DNA of 64,000 nucleotides. It comes from Mobilicoccus sp032056465 (GTDB lineage: Bacteria > Actinomycetota > Actinomycetes > Actinomycetales > Dermatophilaceae). The notes below the pieces were generated by a model. It made no database searches and had not been told where the DNA came from. It worked only from the letters and a program-made list of their open reading frames with translations. The stretch's first letter is position 1, and each line of letters opens with the position of its first letter. This document shows positions 54,082-62,545 of the stretch, in pieces. The position numbers and the translations under genes are program-made. The DNA lies in assembly GCF_032056465.1 (NCBI RefSeq), contig NZ_DAMBCL010000005.1; one strand, given 5' to 3'.

Positions 54082-55520
54082 CACACCACGAGGTGATCGG
54101 CCACGACGGCGTCATCGGGGTGGTCGTCGTCCATTACGAGGACCCCGTGGGCCTGGGGCGGGTGCTCGACGCGCTCGGCACGTCGGGCACCCCCCGCGCC
54201 GCCGGAACCACCGGCAGGGTCGGCCGAGGTGGCACGCACACCCCTGTGCGCGTCGTCGTCGCCGACGACGGTTCGACCACCCCGCCGGACCTGTCGGATC
54301 GACCCGGGGTCGAGCTCGTCGCCCAGGAGGACGAGGGGTTCCGAGCCGCGGCCGCGCGCAACCTCGGGGCCCGCCATCTGCTCGCCCGTGCGGCCGACGC
54401 CGGTGACCACGTGCGCGCCCTGCTGTTCCTCGACGGCGACACGATGCCGACCCCGGGCTACGTCGAGGCGCTCGCGGATGCCGTCGCCGCGCTCGCGTCC
54501 ACCGCCCCGCACGGCCGCGCCCTCGCCGTCGGACGGCGGCGGTACGCCGAGCTCGACGGGCTCGACGACGCCGGCGTCACCGCCTTCCTCCACGACCCCG
54601 ACCCCGCGCGTCTCCTCCCCGACCCGGCCTGGCTGGAGGAGGGCTATGCGGCCACGGCGAACCTGCGCGCCGCCGATGAGCGCAGCTACCGATTCGTCAT
54701 CAGCGCCGTCCTCGCGCTCTCCCCCGCCCTGTTCGAGGCCGTCGACGGCTTCGACCCCACGTTCGTCGGCTACGGCGGCGAGGACTGGGACCTGGCCTGG
54801 CGCGCCTGGCTCGCGGGCGCGGACCTCGTCCACGTCCCCGAGGCCCTCGCCTGGCACGACGGCCCCGACGCCGCCGGTCGCGACGACCGGGCCGACCGGG
54901 TCGACGACGGCCCCCATCCGCGGACGCCACCGGCCGCGGCTCGTCGGCTCGCCGAGACCCGCCGTGTCGCCGCCTCGATCACGGAGCCCGGTGCGCGCGA
55001 CCCGGGTCTGATCTGGGAGCACCCCGACGTCGTGGTGACGGTCGACGACCGAGGTCTGCGCGCGGTCGACGTCCTGCTCACCTGCGCCGACCTCGTCCGC
55101 GGCACCGACGCCCGCGTGTGGCTCACCGACGGTGCGATCCTCCGCGACGGGCTGTGGCCGGAATCCGACCCGCGGGTGTGCCTCGGCCCCGTCCCCGCGT
55201 CCGCGCTCGGGCGCGCCCGATTCCGGGCGTACGTCGAGGCCCCGATCCGCCTGAGCACCACCGTGGCCGCCCTGTGTGAGAGCGCCACGCCGGGCGAGGC
55301 GCTCCACGCACCCGGTCTCCTCGTCGTCCGCACCCGAGACCTCGCCCGCGGGCTCACCCCGGCCCCGCCGACCCCGCACGCGCACGTCCGCGCCGCCCGC
55401 CCCGACGCCTCGCTCGAGGCGGAGTGGGGCTGGCGCTCCCCCCGGACCCTGCCGGTGGCACGAGAGGCCACCCCGACCACACCGGCGACCCACCCGCACT
55501 CGACGAAGGAGCGCGCATGA
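54078..55520 (+). CDS. GT2/GT27-type glycosyltransferase with C-terminal extension (cluster gene 4)
   Basis: 480 residues. GT-A features: VIGVVVVHYEDPVGLGRVLDAL start, VRVVVADDGSTTP (nucleotide site), ALLFLDGDTMPTPGYVEAL (DxD), and FDPTFVGYGGEDWDLAWRAWLAGA, the same GGED galactosyltransferase motif as gene 2, so both probably act on similar sugars. After about residue 290 follows a 190-residue domain (VDVLLTCADLVRGTDARVWLTDG, then VEAPIRLSTTVAALCE) that I do not recognise. ATG overlaps the previous stop (ATGA), and its own stop overlaps the next ATG. Soluble. Confidence 0.8.
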   Translation: MTHHEVIGHDGVIGVVVVHYEDPVGLGRVLDALGTSGTPRAAGTTGRVGRGGTHTPVRVVVADDGSTTPPDLSDRPGVELVAQEDEGFRAAAARNLGARHLLARAADAGDHVRALLFLDGDTMPTPGYVEALADAVAALASTAPHGRALAVGRRRYAELDGLDDAGVTAFLHDPDPARLLPDPAWLEEGYAATANLRAADERSYRFVISAVLALSPALFEAVDGFDPTFVGYGGEDWDLAWRAWLAGADLVHVPEALAWHDGPDAAGRDDRADRVDDGPHPRTPPAAARRLAETRRVAASITEPGARDPGLIWEHPDVVVTVDDRGLRAVDVLLTCADLVRGTDARVWLTDGAILRDGLWPESDPRVCLGPVPASALGRARFRAYVEAPIRLSTTVAALCESATPGEALHAPGLLVVRTRDLARGLTPAPPTPHAHVRAARPDASLEAEWGWRSPRTLPVAREATPTTPATHPHSTKERA

Positions 55521-56497
55521 CGACCCAGCGCACCGACAGGGCCCTCACCGAGCATCTCGGCCCCCGCCTCACGGGTGCGGACCTGTTCCGCCTCGCCACG
55601 CTCATCGGCCTCGACCGCCCCGTCGAGGTCGTCGACGTCGGCGCGAGCCCGCTCGTCGGGGAGCCGCCCGCCTACGCCGACCTCCTCGCCGCCGGTCTCG
55701 CGACGGTCACCGGGTTCGAGCCCGATGCGGCGGCGTTCGCCGAGCTCCAGGCCCGCGCCGGGGAGCTCTCCCGGTACCTTCCGCACGCCGTCGGCGACGG
55801 TGGCCGCCACACCCTGCGCCGGTGCGCGGCCGGTGGCTTCTCCTCCCTCCTCGAACCCGACGCCGCCCAGCTCGCCGTCCTCACCGACTTCCCCCGACTC
55901 GCCGAGGTGGTCGGCCGGGACGAGGTCGACACCGTGCGCCTCGACGACACCGAGGTCGCGCGCGCCGATCTGCTCGCGCTCGACGTGCAGGGCAGTGAGC
56001 CCGCGATCCTCGACGGCGCGTCCCGGGTGCTTCGGACGTGCGTCGCGGTGCAGGTCGAGGTCGGGTTCCACCGCCTCTACGAGGACGGACCCACCCTCGC
56101 CGACGTCGACACCCGCCTGCGGGCGGCCGGTTTCGTCCCGCACACGTTCGTCACGACACGCACGTGGCCACTCGCCCCGGTGATCTGGGAGGACCCCCTC
56201 GAGGCGCATGCCCGCCACCTCGTCGAGGCCGATCTGCTCTACGTCCGCGATCTCGCCCGCCTCACCGCGCTCCCCGTCGATCTGCTGCGCGCCGGTGCCG
56301 TCCTCGCCTGCGGCGCCTACGGGGCGATGGGCCTCGGGCTCGTGTGCGTGCGGGAACTCGTCCGTCGCGGGGCGCTCGGACGGGACGCCGAGACCCGCCT
56401 CCGTGATCTCCTCACCACCGCCCTCGGCCTCGAGGACCCGCCCCACCCGGCCCGCACCGACCACCCGGACACCGACTCGAGCGGAGGACGCCGGTGA
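55517..56497 (+). CDS. FkbM family SAM-dependent methyltransferase (cluster gene 5)
   Basis: 326 residues. SAM motif I VEVVDVGASPLVGEPP and TGFEPDAAAFAELQA near residues 36-80, and the FkbM hallmark DLLALDVQGSEPAILDGA near 155. FkbM enzymes O-methylate sugars or polyketides; with five glycosyltransferases around it, a sugar hydroxyl is the likely target. The last 90 residues contain a Cys/Gly-rich segment ACGAYGAMGLGLVCVRELV not seen in short FkbM proteins. ATG at 55517 follows GAAGGAG and overlaps the previous TGA; the 3' end overlaps gene 6 (GTGA). Confidence 0.85.
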   Translation: MTTQRTDRALTEHLGPRLTGADLFRLATLIGLDRPVEVVDVGASPLVGEPPAYADLLAAGLATVTGFEPDAAAFAELQARAGELSRYLPHAVGDGGRHTLRRCAAGGFSSLLEPDAAQLAVLTDFPRLAEVVGRDEVDTVRLDDTEVARADLLALDVQGSEPAILDGASRVLRTCVAVQVEVGFHRLYEDGPTLADVDTRLRAAGFVPHTFVTTRTWPLAPVIWEDPLEAHARHLVEADLLYVRDLARLTALPVDLLRAGAVLACGAYGAMGLGLVCVRELVRRGALGRDAETRLRDLLTTALGLEDPPHPARTDHPDTDSSGGRR

Positions 56498-57606
56498 GAC
56501 TGACCGTCATCGGGCCGAACTGGAATCCCCTGGAGGAGCCGTACGCCGGCGGCATGGAGTCCGTCGTCGCCGCGCTGGTCTCCGGTCTGCGACGGCGTGG
56601 CCACCTCGTCCGCCTCTACGCGCACGAGGCCACGCCGCGCGACCTCGCCGACGAACTCGTCGCCTACCCGGGCCCGCCCGCACTCAGCGACACCGCCCTG
56701 CTCGACCCCCACCTGCCGGAACCGAAGTTCCTCACCGACCACCACGTCTTCACCGCCGCGGTCACCGACATCCTGCGCCGGGGGGACGTCGACCTCGTCC
56801 TCAACCACAGCCTCCACCACCTGCCGCTCGCGTTCAGCCCGCTCATCCCCGCGCCGGTCCTCACGACCCTGCACACCCCGGCGCTGCCGTGGATGGAGCA
56901 CGGCGCCTCCCTCGCCGCGCCGGAGTCGCGCTACGTCGCCGTGAGCACGGCGATGGCGCGGCTGTGGACGACGCTGCCCGAGGTCGACGTCATCCCCAAC
57001 GGGGTCGACGAGTCACTGTTCCGCGCCGGGCCGGGCGGGCCGGACCTCGTGTGGGTCGGCCGGATCACCCCCGAGAAGGGTCTGCCGATCGCGATCCGCG
57101 CGGCCCGTCTCTCGGGGCGCAACCTGTCGATCGTCGGTCCGGTGAGCGACGCCGTGCACTACCGCGAGGACGTCGAACCGCTGCTCGGGGACGGCATCCG
57201 TTACCTCGGGCATCTGTCCCACCCGCAGATCCGTGAGGTCCTCGCCCACAGCGGCGTCTGCCTCGTCACGCCCCGCTGGGACGAGCCGTTCGGCATGGTC
57301 GCCGCCGAGGCGATGATGTGCGCGACGCCCGTCGTCGCCTTGGCCCGGGGCGGACTGCCGGAGGTCGTCGGAGCGCTCGGCGGCCTCACGGTGCCCGACC
57401 CCGGCCCGACCGGGGACGCCGGCGCCGCGCTCGCCGCGGTCGTCGACGCGGCCTTGGCCCTCGACCGTCGCACCGTGCGCGCCGACGCCGTCGCGCGCCT
57501 GTCGTTCACGGCGATGCTCGACGCCTACGAGGACCTGTTCCACGAGATGCGGCCGGTCTACCGTCGCGGCCGGCACCGCATCGGCGGACGCGCCTTCGTC
57601 CTGTGA
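56494..57606 (+). CDS. Glycosyltransferase family 4 (cluster gene 6)
   Basis: The most canonical of the cluster: 370 residues with NPLEEPYAGGMESVVAALVSGLRRRGH at the N-terminus (acceptor loop GGMES), DVIPNGVDESLF, LVWVGRITPEKGL, and the E-x7-E retaining-GT4 site in WDEPFGMVAAEAMMCATPVVAL. The donor is a nucleotide sugar, unspecified. GTG at 56494 follows GCGGAGG and overlaps the FkbM stop. The operon ends here: dapB converges 10 nt away and no hairpin is visible in the gap. Confidence 0.88.
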   Translation: MRLTVIGPNWNPLEEPYAGGMESVVAALVSGLRRRGHLVRLYAHEATPRDLADELVAYPGPPALSDTALLDPHLPEPKFLTDHHVFTAAVTDILRRGDVDLVLNHSLHHLPLAFSPLIPAPVLTTLHTPALPWMEHGASLAAPESRYVAVSTAMARLWTTLPEVDVIPNGVDESLFRAGPGGPDLVWVGRITPEKGLPIAIRAARLSGRNLSIVGPVSDAVHYREDVEPLLGDGIRYLGHLSHPQIREVLAHSGVCLVTPRWDEPFGMVAAEAMMCATPVVALARGGLPEVVGALGGLTVPDPGPTGDAGAALAAVVDAALALDRRTVRADAVARLSFTAMLDAYEDLFHEMRPVYRRGRHRIGGRAFVL

Positions 57607-57616
57607 ACGCCCTGCC

Positions 57617-58360
57617 TCACAGGTCCAGGTAGTTCTCCAGGCCGACGGTGAGACCGGGGCGACCGCCCACCTCGCGGATGCCGGTGAGCACGCCGGGCAT
57701 GAAGCTCACCCGGTCGTAGGAGTCGTGGCGGATCGTGAGGCTCTCCCCCTCGGCACCGAACAGCACCTCCTGGTGGGCGACGAGGCCACGCAGGCGCACG
57801 GCGTGGGTGTGGATCCCCTCGACCTGCGCGCCGCGGGCACCGTCGGGGTCGTGTTCGGTCGCGTCGGGCACGGCACCGAGCCCCGCCTCGCTGCGGGCCG
57901 CCGCGATGAGCCGGGCGGTGTTCGCGGCCGTCCCCGACGGGGCGTCGACCTTGCGCGGATGGTGCAGCTCGACGATCTCGACCGACTCGTAGAAGCGGGC
58001 CGCCTCCTGGGCGAAGCGCATCATCAGCACCGCCCCGAGGGCGAAGTTGGGGGCGATGAGGACCCCGAGCTCCGGGTGCTGCTCGAGGTCGCGCGCGACG
58101 ACGTCGAGGCGTTCCTGAGTCCAGCCCGTCGCGCCGACGACGGCATGCACGCCGTGGGCGAGGCAGTGGGCGACGTTGCCGGGCGAGGCCTCCGGCACGG
58201 TGAAGTCCACGGCGACCTGCGCGCCGCCGAGGTCGCCGAGCTCGTCGCCCACGTCGATGCGGGCGACGAGATCCATGTCGTCGGCCCCCTCGACGGCCTC
58301 GCAGACGGTGCTGCCCATGCGCCCCGCCGCCCCGATGACGGCCACCCGAATCTTCGTCAT
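57617..58360 (-). CDS. dapB: 4-hydroxy-tetrahydrodipicolinate reductase
   Basis: NAD(P)H reductase following DapA in lysine/DAP synthesis. The 247-residue protein has VAVIGAAGRMGSTVCEA (dinucleotide site), the flexible VDFTVPEASPGNV stretch, GATGW, APNFALGAVLM, and the catalytic HHPRKVDAPSGTA (H-H-x2-K-x-D-x-P-S-G-T). ATG at 58360 is preceded by GAGGAG. It converges with the glycosyltransferase operon at 10 nt. dapA, dapB and dapF are all within this window but not adjacent. Confidence 0.95.
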   Translation of the reverse strand: MTKIRVAVIGAAGRMGSTVCEAVEGADDMDLVARIDVGDELGDLGGAQVAVDFTVPEASPGNVAHCLAHGVHAVVGATGWTQERLDVVARDLEQHPELGVLIAPNFALGAVLMMRFAQEAARFYESVEIVELHHPRKVDAPSGTAANTARLIAAARSEAGLGAVPDATEHDPDGARGAQVEGIHTHAVRLRGLVAHQEVLFGAEGESLTIRHDSYDRVSFMPGVLTGIREVGGRPGLTVGLENYLDL

Positions 58361-58654
58361 GTCACGCACTCCTCGCTCTGCGCCCCCGGTGGGGCGCCGT
58401 CGCCGACCGGATCCGTGCCGATCCTCGCAGGTTCGTCCCGGCGCCGCCCAACCCCCTCGCGTCACGTCTCTCCCGACACCTCCGCCAGGGCCGTCGGTCC
58501 CGCCGGCCGGCCCCGACACACGCGACCCGACCGCCGGTGGTCACGGGACGATGACGATGCACGCAAGTCGGGATGACGATGGACGGAGGGCCCTACTAGG
58601 AGGTGGGACGAGCTCTTAGCATGGGATCTTCCCGCACATGCCGAGTTGGTGACC

Positions 58655-59017
58655 ATGTCTGTCGTAACACCCGCCACACTGTCGAATCTCGTCGTCCTCG
58701 ACCGATTTCGGCGTGATCTGGGTGAGCTCTGGAGCGACGTCGCTCCGCTGTTGCACACCACGGAGGACCCCGCGGACCTCGCCGCGGCCCTCCACGCGCA
58801 GGACGCCGCGGCGAACTGCGTCCTCCCCGACCTCGAGGCCCTCCTCGCCGGCTGGGCCCACTACGACAGCACCCGTCGTGCGATCCTCACCGGCGCCGTC
58901 ACCTACGTCACCGAGGGCCTGCCCGGCGGCGACGACCGGCGGCCGGAGGACGGGGCCCAGGGGTACGACGAGGTCGTCGTCGGCGCCGCCGTCCGCGCCA
59001 TCCTGCGCACCTGCTGA
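58655..59017 (+). CDS. Small conserved-looking protein of unknown function
   Basis: 120 residues, not recognised. The protein is mostly helical and acidic: VVLDRFRRDLGELWSDVAPLLHTTEDPADLAAALHAQDAAANCVL, then ALLAGWAHYDSTRRAILTGAVTYVTEGL, and a C-terminal DEVVVGAAVRAIL. The layout (Y-x2-EGLPGG ... GYDEVVVGAAV) faintly recalls the DUF1232/YkvA pattern, but the key I-P-D is missing, so I do not assign it. ATG at 58655 has no clear ribosome-binding site; TAGCAT at 58617-58622 could be its -10. GC at third positions supports coding. It stands alone between dapB and the amidohydrolase. Confidence 0.65.
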   Translation: MSVVTPATLSNLVVLDRFRRDLGELWSDVAPLLHTTEDPADLAAALHAQDAAANCVLPDLEALLAGWAHYDSTRRAILTGAVTYVTEGLPGGDDRRPEDGAQGYDEVVVGAAVRAILRTC

Positions 59018-59260
59018 CCGCTCGCGTTCCCCCGGGGGCACCGCCGCCCGCCGCGGCGGGATCCACGGCCTCCCGGCCGGTTGCGCGGCGCCCACCCCAC
59101 GTGAGGGGCGTTTCGACGTCCCGCGACGTCCCCGATCCGTCACCGGCGCGCTCCGGAGATGTCAGAGTGAGCACTCGGTGGCCGACCGGCCGCCGATCAC
59201 GCGGGGCGCCGCGACGACCGCACGGCGGCGCGGGCGCGCCCGACCCACGAGGAGGCCCTG

Positions 59261-60835
59261 GTGTCCGACTGTCTCGTCCGCGAGGTGCGTCTCGTCGAGA
59301 TCGACGCGACGAATCACGCCCACCCCACCGGGGAGGCGGACGGAGGCGGGGACCGCGCAGGGTCACCGCCGGGGTCCGCGCCGACGGAACCGGTCGACGT
59401 GCGCATCACCGGGGGCGTGATCACCGAGATCGGAGCACGGCTCACCCGGCGGCACGGCGAGACCGTCCACGAGGGCGGCGGCCGCCTCGCCATCCCGGGG
59501 CTCTGGGACTCCCACGTGCACCTCGGGCAGTGGTCGGCCACCTCGACGCGCCTCGACATCTCGGCCGCGCACGACGTCGCCCACGCGACCCGCATCGTCG
59601 CCGACGAGGTCGCCGCCCTCCCGGGCCGAGCGGGCGACACGATCTGCGGTTTCGGATACCGCGCGGCCACGTGGTCCGAGCAGCCGACCGTCGCCGCGCT
59701 CGACGCGGTGACGGACAGCCTGCCCGTCGTCCTCATCAGCGCGGACTGTCACTCCGCATGGCTCAACACCCCCGCCCTCGACCTGCTGGGCCTGCCCCAC
59801 CGCCAGGAGCACGTCTACGAGCAGGAGTGGTTCGACGTGTTCCCCGTCCTCGAGGATCGGTTGCCCGGCCTGCGCGAGCGTGCCCTCGCCGGGTACCGCA
59901 CGGCCGTGGCCGGCGCCGCGGCCCGCGGCGTCACCGGGGTGGTGGACCTCGAGTTCGCCCGGGGCGTGGATCTGTGGCCGGACCGGGTCGCGGTGCAGGG
60001 CGTCGACGCCCTGCGCGTCCGGATCGGCACCTACCCCGACGGCCTCGACGACGTGCTCCACGCGGGGCTGCGGACCGGTGATCACGTCGGCGACAGCGGC
60101 CTGCTCACGATGGGGCCGCTGAAGATCATCTCCGACGGGTCCCTCAACACCCGCACCGCGTACTGCTGCGAGCCGTACGCCGACGCGAACGACCTCGACC
60201 ACGCCTACGGGGTGCAGAACGTCCACCCCGAGGAGCTCGCCTCCCTGCTCGGTGTCGCCCATGACCACGGCCTCGAGGTCGCGCTGCACGCCATCGGTGA
60301 CGCCGCGGCACGCGACGCCCTCGACGCCTTCGAGGCCACGGGTGCGCGCGGCACGATCGAGCACGCCCAGCTCATGCGTCGGGCGGACGTCGCCCGGCTC
60401 GCCCGCCTCGGGATCGCCGCGAGCGTCCAGCCCGCGCATCTCTGGGACGACCGTGACGTCGCCGACCACTGCTGGCCGGACCGCACCGATCGCTGCTTCC
60501 CCTTCCGCAGCCTCCGGAACGCCGGTGCGACCCTGCGCCTCGGCTCTGATGCCCCGGTCTCACCGCTGGACCCCTGGCTCGCGATGGCCGCGGCCGTGCA
60601 CCGCAGCGCGGACGACAGGGAGCCGTGGTCACCCGCGGAATCCCTCACGGTCGCCGAGGCGCTCGCGTGCAGCCTCGACGGTCAGGGGACCCTCGCTCCG
60701 GGCGCCCCCGGCGACGTCGTCCTGCTCGAGGCCGACCCGTACGCGGCGAGCGGGAACGCCGCCGAGGCGGCGCACTCCCTGCTGGAGATGCGCGTGGCGG
60801 CGACGATCCTCGCGGGGCGTCTCACCCACGGGTGA
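59261..60835 (+). CDS. Amidohydrolase family 3 (YtcJ-like) metal-dependent hydrolase
   Basis: 524-residue TIM-barrel hydrolase. Metal ligands: HVH in LWDSHVHLGQW, H in ALHAIGDAAAR, H in GTIEHAQLM, and D in LRLGSDAPVSPLDPW; LKIISDGSLNTRTA is the family's substrate-loop block. YtcJ-like enzymes act on amide or formamide bonds; the substrate is unknown. It carries a Gly/Pro/Asp-rich insert at about 20-45. GTG at 59261 follows GAGGAGG. It is monocistronic and converges on the paa operon, with 28 nt between the stops. No signal peptide. Confidence 0.88.
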   Translation: MSDCLVREVRLVEIDATNHAHPTGEADGGGDRAGSPPGSAPTEPVDVRITGGVITEIGARLTRRHGETVHEGGGRLAIPGLWDSHVHLGQWSATSTRLDISAAHDVAHATRIVADEVAALPGRAGDTICGFGYRAATWSEQPTVAALDAVTDSLPVVLISADCHSAWLNTPALDLLGLPHRQEHVYEQEWFDVFPVLEDRLPGLRERALAGYRTAVAGAAARGVTGVVDLEFARGVDLWPDRVAVQGVDALRVRIGTYPDGLDDVLHAGLRTGDHVGDSGLLTMGPLKIISDGSLNTRTAYCCEPYADANDLDHAYGVQNVHPEELASLLGVAHDHGLEVALHAIGDAAARDALDAFEATGARGTIEHAQLMRRADVARLARLGIAASVQPAHLWDDRDVADHCWPDRTDRCFPFRSLRNAGATLRLGSDAPVSPLDPWLAMAAAVHRSADDREPWSPAESLTVAEALACSLDGQGTLAPGAPGDVVLLEADPYAASGNAAEAAHSLLEMRVAATILAGRLTHG

Positions 60836-60838
60836 GGC

Positions 60839-60859
60839 CCCGCGGGTGGCCCACGCGGG
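60839..60859. terminator. Short hairpin between convergent amidohydrolase and paaE
   Basis: CCCGCG...CGCGGG with a 9-nt loop in the 28-nt gap between the two stops. Weak candidate for a shared terminator. Confidence 0.35.
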
Positions 60860-60863
60860 CGAC

Positions 60864-62024
60864 TCAGGCGTCGAAGTTGACCGTCACCGCGTCGGTCGTG
60901 GGACGGGACTGACAGGTGAGGACGTAGCCCGCGGCGACCTCGTCGGGTTCGAGGGCGTAGTTCTCGGCCATGTCGACCTCGCCCTCGACGATCTGCGCGC
61001 GGCACGTGCCGCACACGCCGCCGGCGCAGGCGAAGGGGACGTCACCGCGCACGCGCAGGGCCGCGTTGAGCAGGGTCTCCTTCGCGCTCTTGGGGCTCTC
61101 GACCTGCCCCTCGAGACCGTCGAGGCGGAAGGTGATCGAGATGTTCGCCCCCGAGGGGTCGGCGACGACGGCCCGCCCGGCGTTGGCCTCGGGCGCGGCC
61201 TTGGGGTCACCGGTCGAGAACAGCTCGTAGCGGACCTTGTCGTCGGAGATCCCGATCGAGGACAGTTCGTCGCGGATGAGCTGGACGAGTTCGTACGGCC
61301 CGCAGAGGAACCACTCGTCGACGACCTCGGGGCGGATCATCGTGCCGAACATCGAGCGGAGCTTCTCGGCGTCGATGCGTCCCGAGTGCGTCGGCGAGAG
61401 CCGCTGCTCGCGGGAGAGCACGTGGTGGACGGCGAGGCGCGTGGGGAACCGGTCCTTGAGGTCGGCGAGGTCCTCGACGAACATCACGTCCATCGCCGCG
61501 CGGTTGGCGTAGACGAGGTTCATGTAGGCGTTCGGGTTGGCCTCGAGCAGGGAGCGGACGATCGAGATGATCGGGGTGATGCCCGACCCGGCCGCGAACG
61601 CGACGTAGCGCGACAGGCCGGTCGACTCCTCGGCGATGGCCTCGGGGTCGTTGAGCGCGGTCATGCCGTGCGGGCCGTGCTTGGAGGTGAACGCGCCCGT
61701 GGGGCTCATGACGTCGATGTCGTCGCCGGGGCGCAGGTTGTCGTTGGCCCAGTTGGAGAACAGGCCGCCGAGGTCGCGCTTGATGCCGATCTTGAGCTCG
61801 CCGCGGGTGGGCGGGGCGCAGATCGAGTAGCTGCGCCGCACCTCCTTGCCCTCGAGTTCCTTGCGCAGGGCGACGTATTGGCCACTCACGTAGCCGTAGT
61901 CGTCGGCCAGTTCCTCGGGGACCGCGAGGGTGACCTCGACGGCGTTGTCGGTGAGAGGCCGCACCGCCGACACCGTGAGGGTGTGGAACTGGGCGCGGCG
62001 GCGAGGGGTGGTCGTGAGCGGCAT
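60864..62024 (-). CDS. paaE: Phenylacetyl-CoA 1,2-epoxidase reductase subunit PaaE
   Basis: Electron-transfer subunit feeding NADPH electrons to the di-iron centre of PaaA. The 386-residue protein has an FNR-type FAD domain (VRRSYSICAPPTRGELKIGIKR), NAD domain (AAGSGITPIISIVRSLL, EWFLCGPYELV), and a C-terminal plant-type 2Fe-2S ferredoxin: CAGGVCGTCRAQ, with the fourth Cys in YVLTCQSRP. ATG at 62024 overlaps the paaD stop by one base (TGATG). Last gene of the operon in the direction of transcription. Confidence 0.95.
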   Translation of the reverse strand: MPLTTTPRRRAQFHTLTVSAVRPLTDNAVEVTLAVPEELADDYGYVSGQYVALRKELEGKEVRRSYSICAPPTRGELKIGIKRDLGGLFSNWANDNLRPGDDIDVMSPTGAFTSKHGPHGMTALNDPEAIAEESTGLSRYVAFAAGSGITPIISIVRSLLEANPNAYMNLVYANRAAMDVMFVEDLADLKDRFPTRLAVHHVLSREQRLSPTHSGRIDAEKLRSMFGTMIRPEVVDEWFLCGPYELVQLIRDELSSIGISDDKVRYELFSTGDPKAAPEANAGRAVVADPSGANISITFRLDGLEGQVESPKSAKETLLNAALRVRGDVPFACAGGVCGTCRAQIVEGEVDMAENYALEPDEVAAGYVLTCQSRPTTDAVTVNFDA

Positions 62025-62545
62025 CAGAGCACCTTGAAGTAGTCGAAGGGTTCGAGGCAGGAACGGCACTGGTAGTGCGCCTTGCAGGCCGTGGACCCGA
62101 AGCGGGTGACCTCGCGGGTGTCGAGGGAGTGGCAGCGCGGGCACTTCACCGAGAGCGCGAGCCGGGTCCCCCCGAAGCGGGGCGCGTCGGCGGGGCGACG
62201 GTGGGCAGGGTCGGGCGGGGCGATGCCGTAGTCGGCGAGCTTGCGGCGGCCCTCCTCGCTCATCCAGTCGGTCGTCCACGCCGGGGAGAGCACGACCCGC
62301 ACCTGCACGTCGCGGTAGCCGGCCCCCCGCAGCACGTCGGCGACGTCGTCGCGCATGCGTCCCACGGCCGGGCAGCCGGAGTAGGTGGGCGTGATCTCGA
62401 CGACCGCGCCGTCCGGCGTGGCCGAGGCGGAGCGCAGGATGCCGAGGTCCTCCAGGGTGAGGACGGGCACCTCGGGGTCGGCGACGGTGGCGGCGAGATC
62501 CCACACGGCGGCGTCGGCCGCGGAGACGGGCCGCGTGGCGGACAT
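62024..62545 (-). CDS. paaD: PaaD, 1,2-phenylacetyl-CoA epoxidase assembly subunit
   Basis: The 173-residue protein has a DUF59/MIP18-like core (AATVADPEVPVLTLEDLGILR, ITPTYSGCPAVGRM) and a C-terminal zinc- or Fe-S-binding segment with four cysteines (VKCPRCHS ... YQCRSCLEPFDYFKVL), as in PaaD of other bacteria. It is thought to mature the complex's metal centre. It is coupled on both sides: its ATG overlaps the paaC stop by one base and its TGA overlaps paaE. Confidence 0.94.
   Translation of the reverse strand: MSATRPVSAADAAVWDLAATVADPEVPVLTLEDLGILRSASATPDGAVVEITPTYSGCPAVGRMRDDVADVLRGAGYRDVQVRVVLSPAWTTDWMSEEGRRKLADYGIAPPDPAHRRPADAPRFGGTRLALSVKCPRCHSLDTREVTRFGSTACKAHYQCRSCLEPFDYFKVL

Noticed and set aside
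58621..58716. 31-codon frame starting at ATG 58621 after AGGAGGT
   Set aside because: Spacing of 15 nt is too long, the translation is Arg-rich, and it overlaps the better-supported gene at 58655.
59018..59260. 243-nt gap before the amidohydrolase examined for a small gene or RNA
   Set aside because: Open frames are Arg/Pro shadows, and no hairpin with a T-run or convincing promoter was seen.
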